From: Brachypterus glaber
Lineage: Eukaryota > Arthropoda > Insecta > Coleoptera > Kateretidae
Direction of reading: 5' to 3'
Assembly (NCBI GenBank): GCA_958510825.1
Contig: OY294044.1
Span: 84,676,895 to 84,740,894, forward strand
Length of the DNA stretch: 64,000 nucleotides
Part shown: in pieces, positions 55,026-64,000 of the stretch
Layout of the letters: each line of letters opens with the position of its first letter
Position numbering within the stretch: position 1 is the first letter of the stretch
The notes under the pieces: generated by a model
The model's input: the letters and a program-made list of their open reading frames with translations, nothing else
What the model was told of the DNA's origin: nothing
Database searches by the model: none
Made by a program: the position numbers and the translations under genes

Positions 55026-55299
55026 CAAATGAGATAGAGATAGGGTAGACGTCTTTTGTTTCATAATTCTAGTTGTAGAGAGCTCCATTAATACCTTCTG
55101 GTTATTTTTGACACGTTCTGTATAGAGGGTTTTGAGGTCGAATAAAAAAATAAAAATAAAAATTTTCTAACTTCATCCTCTTGGGGCGGGGAAATAATTT
55201 GGTAACCTGACTGATTAAATATATTATGTAATAAGTATTCGAATTTTCGTTTGCAATAAATTATTATTATTGATATTTTTTTCTTTCCCGTATATATCC
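55026..55299. other. Spacer with a family H unit
   Basis: GGGTTTTGAGGTCGAATAAA...TTCTAACTTCATCCTCTTGG (about 55125-55185) is a single minus-oriented unit of family H. Confidence 0.45.
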
Positions 55300-56335
55300 A
55301 CAGTGCGACCCTGCATTTTATAAGTTTTAAGAGATGTGCACCAAAAGTTTTTTTTAGATTAATAAAATAGGTTTAATGGTTATTAAAAATCACTATGTTT
55401 AAAAATCGCAACAGATCCTTTTGATAATTTAAAGCCTATTATAATATTTTTTTTTATTTTCATTTTTTTTAAAACTCTTTTAAACGTATTATCTCGCCTA
55501 ATAAACTTATTTAAAAAAAATTACGCTGCGAATAGACTCCCCAGCCTGTTCTGACCAAATTCCTAAGCCACTCTCTAAATAGGAAACACTGTCTTTATGG
55601 TGATGCAATATGCAATTAATTTTAGGAGTTTTTGATACCCCGGAATCATTAAAAACTGCTTCCAGATGTTTTTTTTTTAAACTTTTTTAAACGTATTATC
55701 TCGCCTAATAAACTTATTTAAAAAAAATTACGCTAGTGAGCCCTTCAGTGAACCTTAAAAAAAGTTTAAACAATTATAAATCCTATTAAATACCATTTAT
55801 TGCGCGTTAATAGCTGAATTAAATTGCAAATTAGTATTGTATTTTTCTTAAACATCTAAAAACTAAAAACTTTTAAAAAACGTTACCTTAAAAACTAAAT
55901 TAAATCCTATTAGATGAAAATTCTGCCTTTAAAAGTTACTGACCATAGCGTGGGTCGTTAAAATTATTCATTTTGTGTTTATTCCAGACAGTAAGGAATT
56001 CTCTGCGAATAGACTCCCCAGCCTGTTCTGACCAAATTCCTAAGCCACTCTCTAAATAGGAAACACTGTCTTTATGGTGATGCAATATGCAATTAATTTT
56101 AGGAGTTTTTGATACCCCGGAATCATTTAAAACTGCTTCCAGATGTTTGAGATCTGATTCGAGTTGTACTTCAGTTTTTGTTGTACCGAAACATTTATCG
56201 ACGATTTTGTTCATTATATTGAATGACGCAACAAATGGCATAACCAGAACTTGATTCACATTTCCCAGTACTTCTTTTGATTTTAATTCATTGGCATGCT
56301 TTAGGAGGTTTCTACAAGCATTGCAACGTCAACCT
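55300..56335 (-). mobile_element. Repeat-associated ORF element, inverted and rearranged copy
   Basis: Reverse complement of 56690-57510 (coding end plus 3' region). A 150-base piece of the coding region (55524-55676) is inserted into the 3' region. It is flanked on both sides by a repeated segment, CTTTTAAACGTATTATCTCG through AAAAAAAATTACGCT (about 55474-55526 and 55681-55733). So it has an internal duplication with insertion. Its inner edge near 56335 faces the plus copy. Confidence 0.8.
55936..56335 (-). pseudogene. C-terminal part of repeat-associated ORF, minus copy
   Basis: Minus-strand frame reading NQVLVMPFVASFNIMNKIVD, then ESDLKHLEAVLNDSGVSKTP, then SYLESGLGIWSEQAGESIRR, ending NNFNDPRYGQ-stop. 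It is the same protein as the plus copies at 56757 and 57707 but diverged (for example FNIM for FNVM, NKHKMNN for NKYKMNN, and a premature stop after RYGQ). The family, with a WSEQ-x-GE-x-H/R block near its end, occurs in many copies in arthropod and cnidarian genomes as far as I remember and behaves as a transposon-encoded protein. I cannot give the superfamily or enzyme activity. Confidence 0.65.
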
Positions 56336-56370
56336 ATCCTTGGCCCTATTGTCATTTTTCTCTGCAAGAA

Positions 56371-57101
56371 ATGACAGCGTATAAATCTGCTGCCAAGGAG
56401 CTAAGAACCTATGGTAATTTGGAAATTAATTTTAATAAATTTAGTTTATCATTAGATAAGAACATTAAAAGAGCCAAAGAGTCTTTTAGTATTGTCAATA
56501 AACCTTTGAAGAGAACGAAAATGTGCGAGTTTTTCAGAAGTGCATCATACCTGAATTACCTTTGCTGCAAGGATTTGTGAATCACCTCTTTTGGAAAGGC
56601 CTGGTACCATTACTGGGAAGAGAGAACGCTCCTTAATGGCCCAAGAATTTAAATATAATTGCCAAGAACTATCAAGGAGAAATTTTCGATGGCAATGATT
56701 GTAGAAAGCTCCTAAAGCATGCCAATGAATTAACATCAAAAGAAGTACTGGGAAATGTGAATCAAGTTCTGGTTATGCCATTTGTTGCGTTATTCAATGT
56801 GATGAACAAAATCGTCGATAAATGTTTCGGTACAACAAAAACTGAAGTACAACTCGAATCAGATCTCAAACATCTGGAAGCAGTTTTAAATGATTCCGGG
56901 GTATCAAAAACTCTTAAAATTAATTGCATGTTGCATCACTTTAAAGACAGTGTTTCCTATTTAGAGAGTGGCTTAGGAATTTGGTCAGAACAGGCTGGGG
57001 AGTCTATTCACAGAGAATTCCTTACTGTCTGGAATAAATACAAAATGAATAATGTTAACGACCCACGCAATGGTCAGCAACTTTTAAAGGCAGTTATTTA
57101 A
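56371..57101 (+). pseudogene. Repeat-associated ORF, plus copy B
   Basis: A fuller but broken copy. The first frame from ATG 56371 reads MTAYKSAAKELRTYGNLEIN and on to a stop at 56580. An overlapping frame gives IIPELPLLQGFVNHLFWKGL. A third resumes NYQGEIFDGNDCRKLLKHAN and NQVLVMPFVALFNVMNKIVD, then LHHFKDSVSYLESGLGIWSE and QAGESIHREFLTVWNKYKMN, ending at TAA 57099-57101. At that point copy C has GAA and continues six codons (FSSNRI). At least two frameshifts separate the blocks. The N-terminal part of the protein is absent. Confidence 0.65.
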
Positions 57102-58643
57102 TTTTCATCTAATAGGATTTAATTTAGTTTTTAAGGTAACGTTTTTTAAAAGTTTTTAGTTTTTAGATGTTTAAGAAAAATACAATACTAATTTGCAATT
57201 TAATTCAGCTATTAACGCGCAATAAATGGTATTTAATAGGATTTATAATAGTTTAAACTTTTTTTAAGGTTCACTGAAGGGCTCACTAGTGTAATTTTTT
57301 TTAAAATAAGTTTATTAGGCGAGATAATACGTTTAAAAGAGTTTAAAAAAATTAAAATAAAAAAAAATATTAAAATAGGCCCTAAATTATGAAAAGGATC
57401 TGTTGCGATTTTTAAACATAGTGATTTTTAATAACCAATAAACCTATTTTATTAATCTAAAAAAAACTTTTGGTACACATCTCTTAAAACTATAAAATTG
57501 CAGGGTCGCACTGTGTATCTATTTAAAAAAATACGGCTTTTTAAGCTTTTTTGTCTATTTTTAGGTTTTAGGCTTTTTTGTACAAAAGAAATATGATATC
57601 CATTAAAAAAGTTTAAAACAGGTGGGGGGCAACTCCCCCCATCCTCTCCATAGCTACGGCCCTTCCTGTGTATTTTTGTTACGTTAATTAGAAAGTACTG
57701 GGAAATGTGAATCAAGTTCTGGTTATACCATTTGTTGCGTTATTCAATGTGATGAACAAAATCGTCGATAAATGTTTCGGTACAACAAAAACTGAAGTAC
57801 AACTCGAATCAGATCTCAAACATCTGGAAGCAGTTTTAAATGATTCCGGGGTATCAAAAACTCTTAAAATTAATTGCATGTTGCATCACTTTAAAGACAG
57901 TGTTTCCTATTTAGAGAGTGGCTTAGGAATTTGGTCAGAACAGGCTGGGGAGTCTATTCACAGAGAATTCCTTACTGTCTGGAATAAATACAAAATGAAT
58001 AATGTTAACGACCCACGCAATGGTCAGCAACTTTTAAAGGCAGTTATTGAATTTTCATCTAATAGGATTTAATTTAGTTTTTAAGGTAACGTTTTTTAAA
58101 AGTTTTTAGTTTTTAGATGTTTAAGAAAAATACAATACTAATTTGCAATTTAATTCAGCTATTAACGCGCAATAAATGGTATTTAATAGGATTTATAATT
58201 GTTTAAACTTTTTTTAAGGTTCACTGAAGGGCTCACTAGTGTAATTTTTTTTAAAATAAGTTTATTAGGCGAGATAATACGTTTAAAAGAGTTTAAAAAA
58301 ATTAAAATAAAAAAAATATTAAAATAGGCCCTAAATTATGAAAAGGATCTGTTGCTATTTTTAAACATAGTGATTTTTAATAACCAATAAACCTATTTTA
58401 TTAATCTAAAAAAAACTTTTGGTGCACATCTCTTAAAACTATAAAATTGCAGGGTCGCACTGTGTATCTATTTAAAAAAATACGGCTTTTTAAGTTTTTT
58501 TGTCTATTTTTAGGTTTTAGGCTTTTTTGTACAAAAGAAATATGATATCCATTAAAAAAGTTTAAAACAGGTGGGGGGCAACTCCCCCCATCCTCTCCAT
58601 AGCTACGGCCCTGCCTGTGTATTTTTGTTACGTTAATTAGAAA
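56743..58643 (+). repeat. 950-bp tandem duplication
   Basis: AAGTACTGGGAAATGTGAAT at 56743 recurs at 57693. Both units end GTTACGTTAATTAGAAAGT, just before 57693 and at about 58645. Identity is about 99 percent by eye: single-base changes and one A-run length difference. Each unit holds the ORF C-terminus plus about 570 bp of 3' flank. Confidence 0.93.
57693..58072 (+). pseudogene. Repeat-associated ORF, plus copy C
   Basis: Truncated at the tandem junction. The frame enters at about 57693 and reads NQVLVIPFVALFNVMNKIVD through QLLKAVIEFSSNRI to TAA at 58070-58072. It differs from copy B by a few residues and by lacking the premature stop, so copy C shows the native C-terminus. No N-terminal half. 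Confidence 0.7.
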
Positions 58644-58645
58644 GT

Positions 58646-58869
58646 TGGCTATTCCATGTTCGAATCATCCATTTCGTTTCCTACAGAAACTTTCAGAACA
58701 CCTGTGCAGTTTTTATTAAAAATTTAACAACCTTGTAAGTATTTGAACTCGTCCGTGTTCCTTAATGTTTAATCTAAACTTTAGGCACCTAGTTTCCAAA
58801 ATTTATGTTTAGATTTGTACAAAGCGCGACGTGATAACAAAAAGGTTACAATTGATATTTTTTTATTCA
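58646..58869. other. Spacer
   Basis: Nothing recognised. Confidence 0.3.
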
Positions 58870-59240
58870 ATGTTTTTTACATCGGCTCCTAAGAGCCGAT
58901 GTATTGAAATCTTCTCCGAAAAGTCAAAATTTGAGTCGAAATCAGTAAAAAAAAATTTTGCGTCCATCTGCCTGTCTGTCACTCTCTAACTCCATTTCTA
59001 CATGAGATATCGATTTGCGGTTTTTTGCATTATGTTTCTTATCGTATTCCGAAGAGCTGATTAGATTTTGGGGGTAAACGATTGGGGGTAAGGGGGTAAA
59101 AATAGGGTAAAACTTCTATTTTTAGCGTTTTTTGTTTATAATTAAGGCAATTATTATTGTATTGGTTAATTTAGCACTTATATAAAAGATAATTTTAAAT
59201 TGGTCAAAAAATTTTATAAACAACGTTTTCCTAAAACGCA
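58870..59240 (+). repeat. Dispersed repeat family A, copy 2
   Basis: Matches 2190-2610 in the same orientation. It starts with a short hairpin around CATCGGCTCCTAAGAGCCGATG (58880-58901). Confidence 0.75.
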
Positions 59241-60300
59241 TTGTTTTCGAGATATTGGCGTTTAAAGCAGTAAAAGGTTTTTTTAGCATATCTCACATAT
59301 TTATAACCCGATTTCAAAAAATTATATTTTAAATAAAAGCTCTTTTTAAGCCCTATAAAAAATGTTAAATACAGTTTTTTGCTAGAATATAATGTTTTAA
59401 AGATACATAATTTAAAATCAAACTAAACACCTAGTTTGAAATATGCAAACTAGATGGCTCTAGTGTACAATAGTGTACAATTGACAGGGTGCTTGCAACG
59501 TTTCATCTAGTTTGTAGATGAATATGCTAGCAAAATTTTTTCCAGCGAAAAATAAATTTGGATTCAGAGCTCAGTGTTGCCTTATAACTTTATGATCAGC
59601 ATTTTTTTTTCAGTTTTTTGTTAAATTTATGACCGTAAACTTAAGCTTAAAATAAAAAAAAATTGCCAGCGGCGTTACAGTTTGCTATTTTTCTGTGAAA
59701 TTTTAAATTGTAAAGCATTTAAAATTAAAGTGGACCATCTGGGGCTTTTTAGTTTTTTTTTTTAAATTTATTTAGGGTTGTAAAACTTAAGCATGAAATT
59801 TGTAAAAAAAATCACTGCTGCGCTAGAGATTTCTAAAACTTTTGTGAAATTTTAAATAGTAAACAAACTTAAATAAAAAAATACTGCTGCCAACAAAATA
59901 ATACTTTACTCTGTAGGTTTAGGTTCATTAAAAACAACAACAACAAAAAAAAAAACATTTTTTTTGCAAAACTTAAAAAAAAATAAAAAGTTCTTTTTTT
60001 AAAAAAAGTTTATTTTTTCGAGAAACAAAAAAAAAATGTTTTTGAAAAAAAATTGTTCTTACCCCATTACTTTACCCCAATTTTAACCAAAAACAATCCT
60101 AGCCTATAACTTTATAATATCAATAATTATTGATATAATAATAATCAACCTATGGTCCAAATTTGTCTATAGCTCAAGCCTTTCTCAAATTATTGTGTTC
60201 ACAAATGTCACGGACAGACAGACAGACAGACAGACAGGCCGACAGCTTTTTTTACGAAAACCATATTTTTTGGAAATAAAACGTCAAGAAACGTAACAAA
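59241..60300. repeat. Decayed repeats, homopolymers and a (CAGA)n block
   Basis: It includes GCCAGCGGCG- and CTGCTGCGCTAGA-type words like family F (59670, 59815), long poly-A/T (59930-60060), and a tail resembling family H (CCAAAAACAATCCTAGCC, AAATTATTGTGTTCAC). Within that tail a (CAGA)n repeat (about 60212-60236) replaces the GATCGACC block. No gene. Confidence 0.5.
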
Positions 60301-60921
60301 AAAGCAATAACATTTTTCAAATATTTGTTACTAACGCAAGACTTTTCTCAGGGAAAGTAAAATAAGTAAGAAATTGAAATTTTAACAACCTTTGTAATAA
60401 TATTCGCCTGTGCGAAAATCTGAAATTACGCCCCTGGTGTAGTCCTTTTAAATTGAGGTCCTTGAATAGAATGTAACACTCCTTATTAGACCGTTTCCCG
60501 TTTAGTGTTCCTGACAGCGGAGGATAATTGATAATACCAAACCAATAGCGACTAAATAATTCAAGCTTAAACTGTAATGTCCTTAGCACTAGTGCATTTA
60601 ATAAGTAGTTGGAGATTTGGTGAACATTTTCAAGAATTTGCTTTCTCCCGGCTGAATTTTAAATATCGACTTTTATATTTCGAAACCTGTACCTCAAAAA
60701 ATAAATTTTCGGTTCCTCAATATTTAACTCTGTACATGGTGAATGATAACATACACAAACTCCAAATCCAAAAAGTCGATATATCTTAAAGTGCATTCTA
60801 ATTAATAATAAGCCCAAAAAGAGGTACTATGCTCGCCAAAAAGAAGTAGGGTAGCGGCGTTTTTAATGGTATAAACATTTATTTCTTCTTCTACTTATAT
60901 ATAATATTATTAAATTACTAT
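60301..60921. other. Low-confidence sequence, two unsupported ORFs
   Basis: ORFs of 90 (minus, 60317-60589) and 70 codons (plus, 60577-60789) show no domain; the composition is moderately balanced. Possibly an old element. Confidence 0.3.
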
Positions 60922-61160
60922 GGGAACGTTAAAGTATTACGTAACGCAAATTGTACCAAAATTCATACACTTCATACCCCGGTTCTCGCGTTATTATAAA
61001 TTATACAGATTTCATATTGTGGCTACCCCCCCTAATAGGGGGTGTGTTAGGGGGGGTAGCCAAAATATGAAATCTCTACAGCCTTAAATAACGCGAGAAC
61101 CGAGGTATGAAGTGTATGAATTTTGGTACATTTTGCGTTACGTAATACTTGAACGTTCCC
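60922..61160. mobile_element. Hairpin MITE with CGTTACGTAA-rich arms
   Basis: GGGAACGTTAAAGTATTACG...ATACACTTCATACC...GGTTCTCGCGTTAT on the left (60922 on) mirrors the right arm ending ...CGTAATACTTGAACGTTCCC (61160). In the centre, GGCTACCCCCCCTAATAGGG pairs with GGGGGGGTAGCC. About 239 bp with very high arm identity; flanked by TAT on both sides. Confidence 0.88.
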
Positions 61161-61254
61161 TATAATAATTATTATTATATTACTATAGTAATAAATCAGC
61201 TATATGCAGCGATGTCAGTAGCAATTTTCATTAGATTTGCGTCGATTATAATTA

Positions 61255-62432
61255 ATAATAATAATTATTATTATTATTACCCCTTGGCCCTTAAATTATT
61301 GTGTCTAAATATGAAAATAGCTTAATCTGAAAGTATTAAATAAATTGGCTATGCTGGATGGGATAGGGAGAGGAGGGATGTGCAGGAGGAGTGAGACTAT
61401 CTCACTGATGCTGGGAATGCATCTGTCCTGTATTAGTGGGTACCATTACTGGTTGAGGACGTTTTTAATCTTTTTGTGAGTGTTGTGTATTTCGTGATCG
61501 TAATCTAGAAAGTTTGAAATGAGGGGGTTTGGGTGATCTAAATTGTCTTGTATAAAAGACGTGCTGTAGCGGATGATTTCCGTTTTTAGGAGGGGCATTT
61601 CGAGATCTCTGTGTATCTGGTTGTTCCTCATGAACCAGGGGGCATCGAGGCATATTCTGAGTGCCTTGTTTTGGAAGGCCTGAAGTTTTGCTGAGAGCGC
61701 TTTGTTAAGGGTGATTTTGTTCCAGGCTGGGGCTCCGTAAAGAAGTACCGGCTTTAGGGTTTGGTTGTAAAGAAGAAGTTTGTTTTTAATGGATAGGGGA
61801 CTCTTTCTACCTATTAAGGGGTAGAGTTTGGAGAGGCGGCAATTTGTTATTTGGAGGGTGTTTTTGACGTGCTGATCCCACGTCAAGTTTTTGGAGATTG
61901 TAATGCCGAGGTATTTGGCATGGTTTTCCCAGTTAATGGGTTGGCCATTTATCTGAATGGGTTGGGGGTGGGCCTCTTCTAATCCTAGAGATTAGGATGC
62001 CTTTGGTTTTATTGGCGTTTACTTTGATTTTCCATTTGGAGAACCATTTGATTAGGGAATCCATTTGGCGCTGGAGGGCGATATGGATGCGCTGGGGGTT
62101 TCTGGCTTTTGCTAGGATGCCGGTGTCATCGGCGAACAGGGCTAGTTCAGTGCCCTGTGTTTTTGGAATATCTGCCGTAAAGAGGTTGTACAGAAGGGGG
62201 GATAGTGGGGAACCTTGTGGAACGCCAGCTTTGATGCGGCGGGTGTTAGACTTACAGTCGCCTATTTTTATCTGAAAATCTCTGCCTTTGAGGAAGGAGG
62301 CTGTGAGTTTGGGAGGCTGAGAAAGTGGAGTTTGGCCACAAGACCTTTGTGCCAAACTTTATCGAAGGCTTTTGCGATGTCCTGTCGGAAACGTATTCCT
62401 CCTCTTTAAATATGTTTGCCACGCCCCCCATT
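61255..62432 (-). mobile_element. Jockey-like non-LTR retrotransposon, 5'-truncated
   Basis: Minus-strand element: partial RT, C-terminal domain, a 3' UTR of about 170 bases, ending at a (TAA)n simple repeat (about 61243-61280). The 5' break is near 62432. No target duplication was identified. GC content is far above the surroundings, as for the fragment at 1706. Confidence 0.8.
61446..62432 (-). pseudogene. Jockey-like reverse transcriptase, frameshifted
   Basis: Read on the minus strand. First, DIAKAFDKVWHKGLVAKL (62330-62390, palm A region). After a frameshift near 62310-62330, SFLKGRDFQIKIGDCKSNTR and AGVPQGSPLSPLLYNLFTAD (palm B), then LALFADDTGILA with FADD at 62125-62136 (catalytic). 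Next come WFSKWKIKVNANKTKGI and a second frameshift near 61980. The C-terminal domain follows: INGQPINWENHAKYLGITIS and SIKNKLLLYNQTLKPVLLYG, then QNKALRICLDAPWFMRNNQI to the stop at 61446-61448. Motif order and the 'LYGAPAW...QNKALR' block identify the jockey group. In the family, the ORF2 protein nicks and copies at the target; here endonuclease and the RT N-terminus are missing and at least two frameshifts break the rest. Confidence 0.85.
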
Positions 62433-62778
62433 ATTACCAAAAACCCTAAATCTATGAAAAAAAAAAGAAGTTTTTTATGTATATATGTTGTATATATTTA
62501 TAGATATACAACAATCACGATCCATTTAATTCAGCCAGGAGAAAATAATTTGTTAAAAACATTCACTAGCTCTTAGACAAAAGGTACCCTTATAAGCTAC
62601 TAAATATCAAATTTGATAATAAATCATCTGTTTAATCCGTTTACATCAATACTTAAGATAAAATCGACACAATTACACTGATAAAACAAATCTATAATTA
62701 AGACAATAAATTTACTATTAATTACAATTTGTAGTTGTTGTATATGCGACAATCATTACTTATTGTAAGACATACAAA
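62433..62778. other. AT-rich, nothing recognised
   Basis: No gene or border seen. Confidence 0.45.
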
Positions 62779-63535
62779 ATACACTGCCCAGTAAATCGCT
62801 TTCCCATTTTTTACCTCCACGCATTAAATGGATTTTTTATTATTAGATTCACTTTCAGCAACCTCAAAAACTCCTATATACTAATTTTCACGAAAACTAC
62901 TCCTCGCGCCTCAGGGGATGGAGTTGGACTTTTTTTATTATCAGATTTACTTTCAGCAACCCCAAAAACCCCTATATACCATTTTTCACGAAAACTACCC
63001 TCCACCCCTTAGGTGGTGAAACTGGAAAAATTTTATTATCAAATTCAGTTTTGTCGTCCCCAAAAACCTCTATATACCAATTTTGAAGAAAATATTGAGA
63101 ATATTTAAAAATATTTGCCACCTCACCCCCATGGGGGTGGAGTAAAAAAATTTTATTATCATATTTAATTTCAGCAACCTCAAAAACCCCTATATAGCAA
63201 TTTTCAAATTTTAGTGAAAAATTATTGTTTTACCCCATTTGCCCTCCTTGCCCCATCCCAATGTTTACCAAAAACAATCCCGAGCAAGAACTTTTGGTAA
63301 CATACCTGTATGCCAAATTTTAAGTCTCTAGCTTAAAGCGTTCTTAAGTTATCGTGGATAAAAGATTTCCCGGACAGAACGAACAAACGACCAATTGACC
63401 AATCGACCGACGACAATTTTTGTTTCTTGAAATGGATTTATATCGACAAAAAACATCATAAAACTCAAAAATAAGCAAAAAAATTAAAATTTTTGCTTTC
63501 TAAAATTTTGCTAATTTTCAATATGGGAAAGTAAA
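62779..63535 (+). mobile_element. Family H element, copy 4
   Basis: It starts ATACACTGCCCAGTAAATCG, then CTTTCCCAT. About five internal units (CAGCAACC, AAAACCCCTATATACC, ACTACCCTCCACCCCTTAGG) precede the tail CTTAAAGCGTTCTTAAGTTA with a short GACCAATTGACCAATCGACC repeat. The element ends ATGGGAAAGT (63523-63532). Confidence 0.8.
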
Positions 63536-63856
63536 GTCAAAAAAAAAAAAATAAAAAAATCGGATTCTTACGTAAAAAACTTTTCTACATAAGAATCCAA
63601 CAAAAAAAGAAATACGTTAATTTGAAAACTAACTAAGTTTCTTTGTGCAGGGTCACATAAAGTGTTTGTAAGCTGCAAAAATATATCCCATTAGTAACTT
63701 ATAGTTAGGTATTGATATCCCTTGATATCAAGATTGGACTATAAAATACTAAAATGTCCCTGTTCTGTGCATTTTAAATGTTCTTTTTGGCTATAGGATT
63801 TTTTGAACATCTGCTGGGACATATATGTCCCTACAGGAGCGAAAGGGGTAAGTTAA
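63536..63856. other. Spacer, nothing recognised
   Basis: A short imperfect stem around TAAGAATCC (63570-63600). No gene. Confidence 0.4.
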
Positions 63857-63950
63857 ATCTAATCTAATCTCTAGGAAGAGGCCCACCTCAACCCATTCAG
63901 ATAAATGGCCAAGCCATTAACTGGGAAAACCATGCCAAATACCTTGTTCT
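63857..63950 (+). mobile_element. Short jockey-like fragment
   Basis: CTAATCTCTAGGAAGAGGCC, CACCTCAACCCATTCAGATA and TTAACTGGGAAAACCATGCC match the complement of 61905-61990 in the jockey-like element. About 90 bases, opposite orientation to that copy, too short to classify alone. It may continue past the window. Confidence 0.75.
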
Positions 63951-64000
63951 TACTATATCTTATTTTAAATGTTTTTATTTCTGTTTAGATTATAATGCAT

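Noticed and set aside
61997..62576. Plus-strand ORFs opposite the jockey-like RT
   Set aside because: Shadows of the GC-rich minus-strand RT pseudogene.

Overview
This window looks like heterochromatin-like or gene-poor intergenic DNA from an animal, most likely an insect. It is very AT-rich and full of homopolymer runs, and I recognise no host protein-coding gene, rRNA or tRNA. The recognisable coding sequence comes from eukaryotic transposable elements: Penelope, jockey-like and other non-LTR retrotransposons, a Tc1/mariner-type transposase, and a repeat-associated ORF family. The element mix fits arthropods, but I cannot name the species. One 200-base assembly gap lies at 20284-20483.

Layout, left to right. 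1-10.8 kb: a 5'-truncated non-LTR fragment with a 15-bp target-site duplication (1691-2128), foldback and TIR repeats, a second non-LTR 3' end with a perfect (TAAA)48 tail (5183-5812), a SINE tail, and a decayed mariner-type element with 32-bp TIRs (7165-8441). 10.8-26.1 kb: a small TTAA-flanked piggyBac-type element split by a 2.1-kb solo LTR (11118-13251). A second copy of that LTR lies inverted at 24025-26123, and a Penelope element in an inverted head-to-head arrangement (18103-20283+) lies between them. 26-36 kb: an isolated CpG-rich patch (27.2-27.5 kb), a satellite-like array of about 178-bp units (27595-28870), an LTR-retrotransposon primer-binding site (31656), a second TTAA element (33772-34736) and three 270-bp tandem units. 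36-44 kb: recurring families, including a 1.09-kb near-complete palindrome (39977-41063).

44.6-49.0 kb holds the most striking object: a 4.35-kb foldback element (44674-49022) with a perfect 9-bp target-site duplication. Its long inverted arms are built from about 134-bp tandem units, roughly 6 on the left and 14 on the right. This is the architecture of Drosophila FB elements, and the arms enclose other repeats rather than a transposase. 49-64 kb: local tandem duplications (119, 126, 107 and 950 bp), many hairpin MITEs, an inverted-plus-tandem cluster of a repeat-associated ORF (55.3-58.6 kb), and a decayed jockey-like reverse transcriptase on the minus strand (61255-62432).

At least ten short repeat families recur inside the window, often in both orientations; I label them A-L in the entries. 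They are named here only by mutual similarity. Boundaries marked by TA, TTAA, 4-bp, 9-bp or 15-bp duplications were read directly from the sequence. Superfamily names are inference from those boundaries and from remembered family features.
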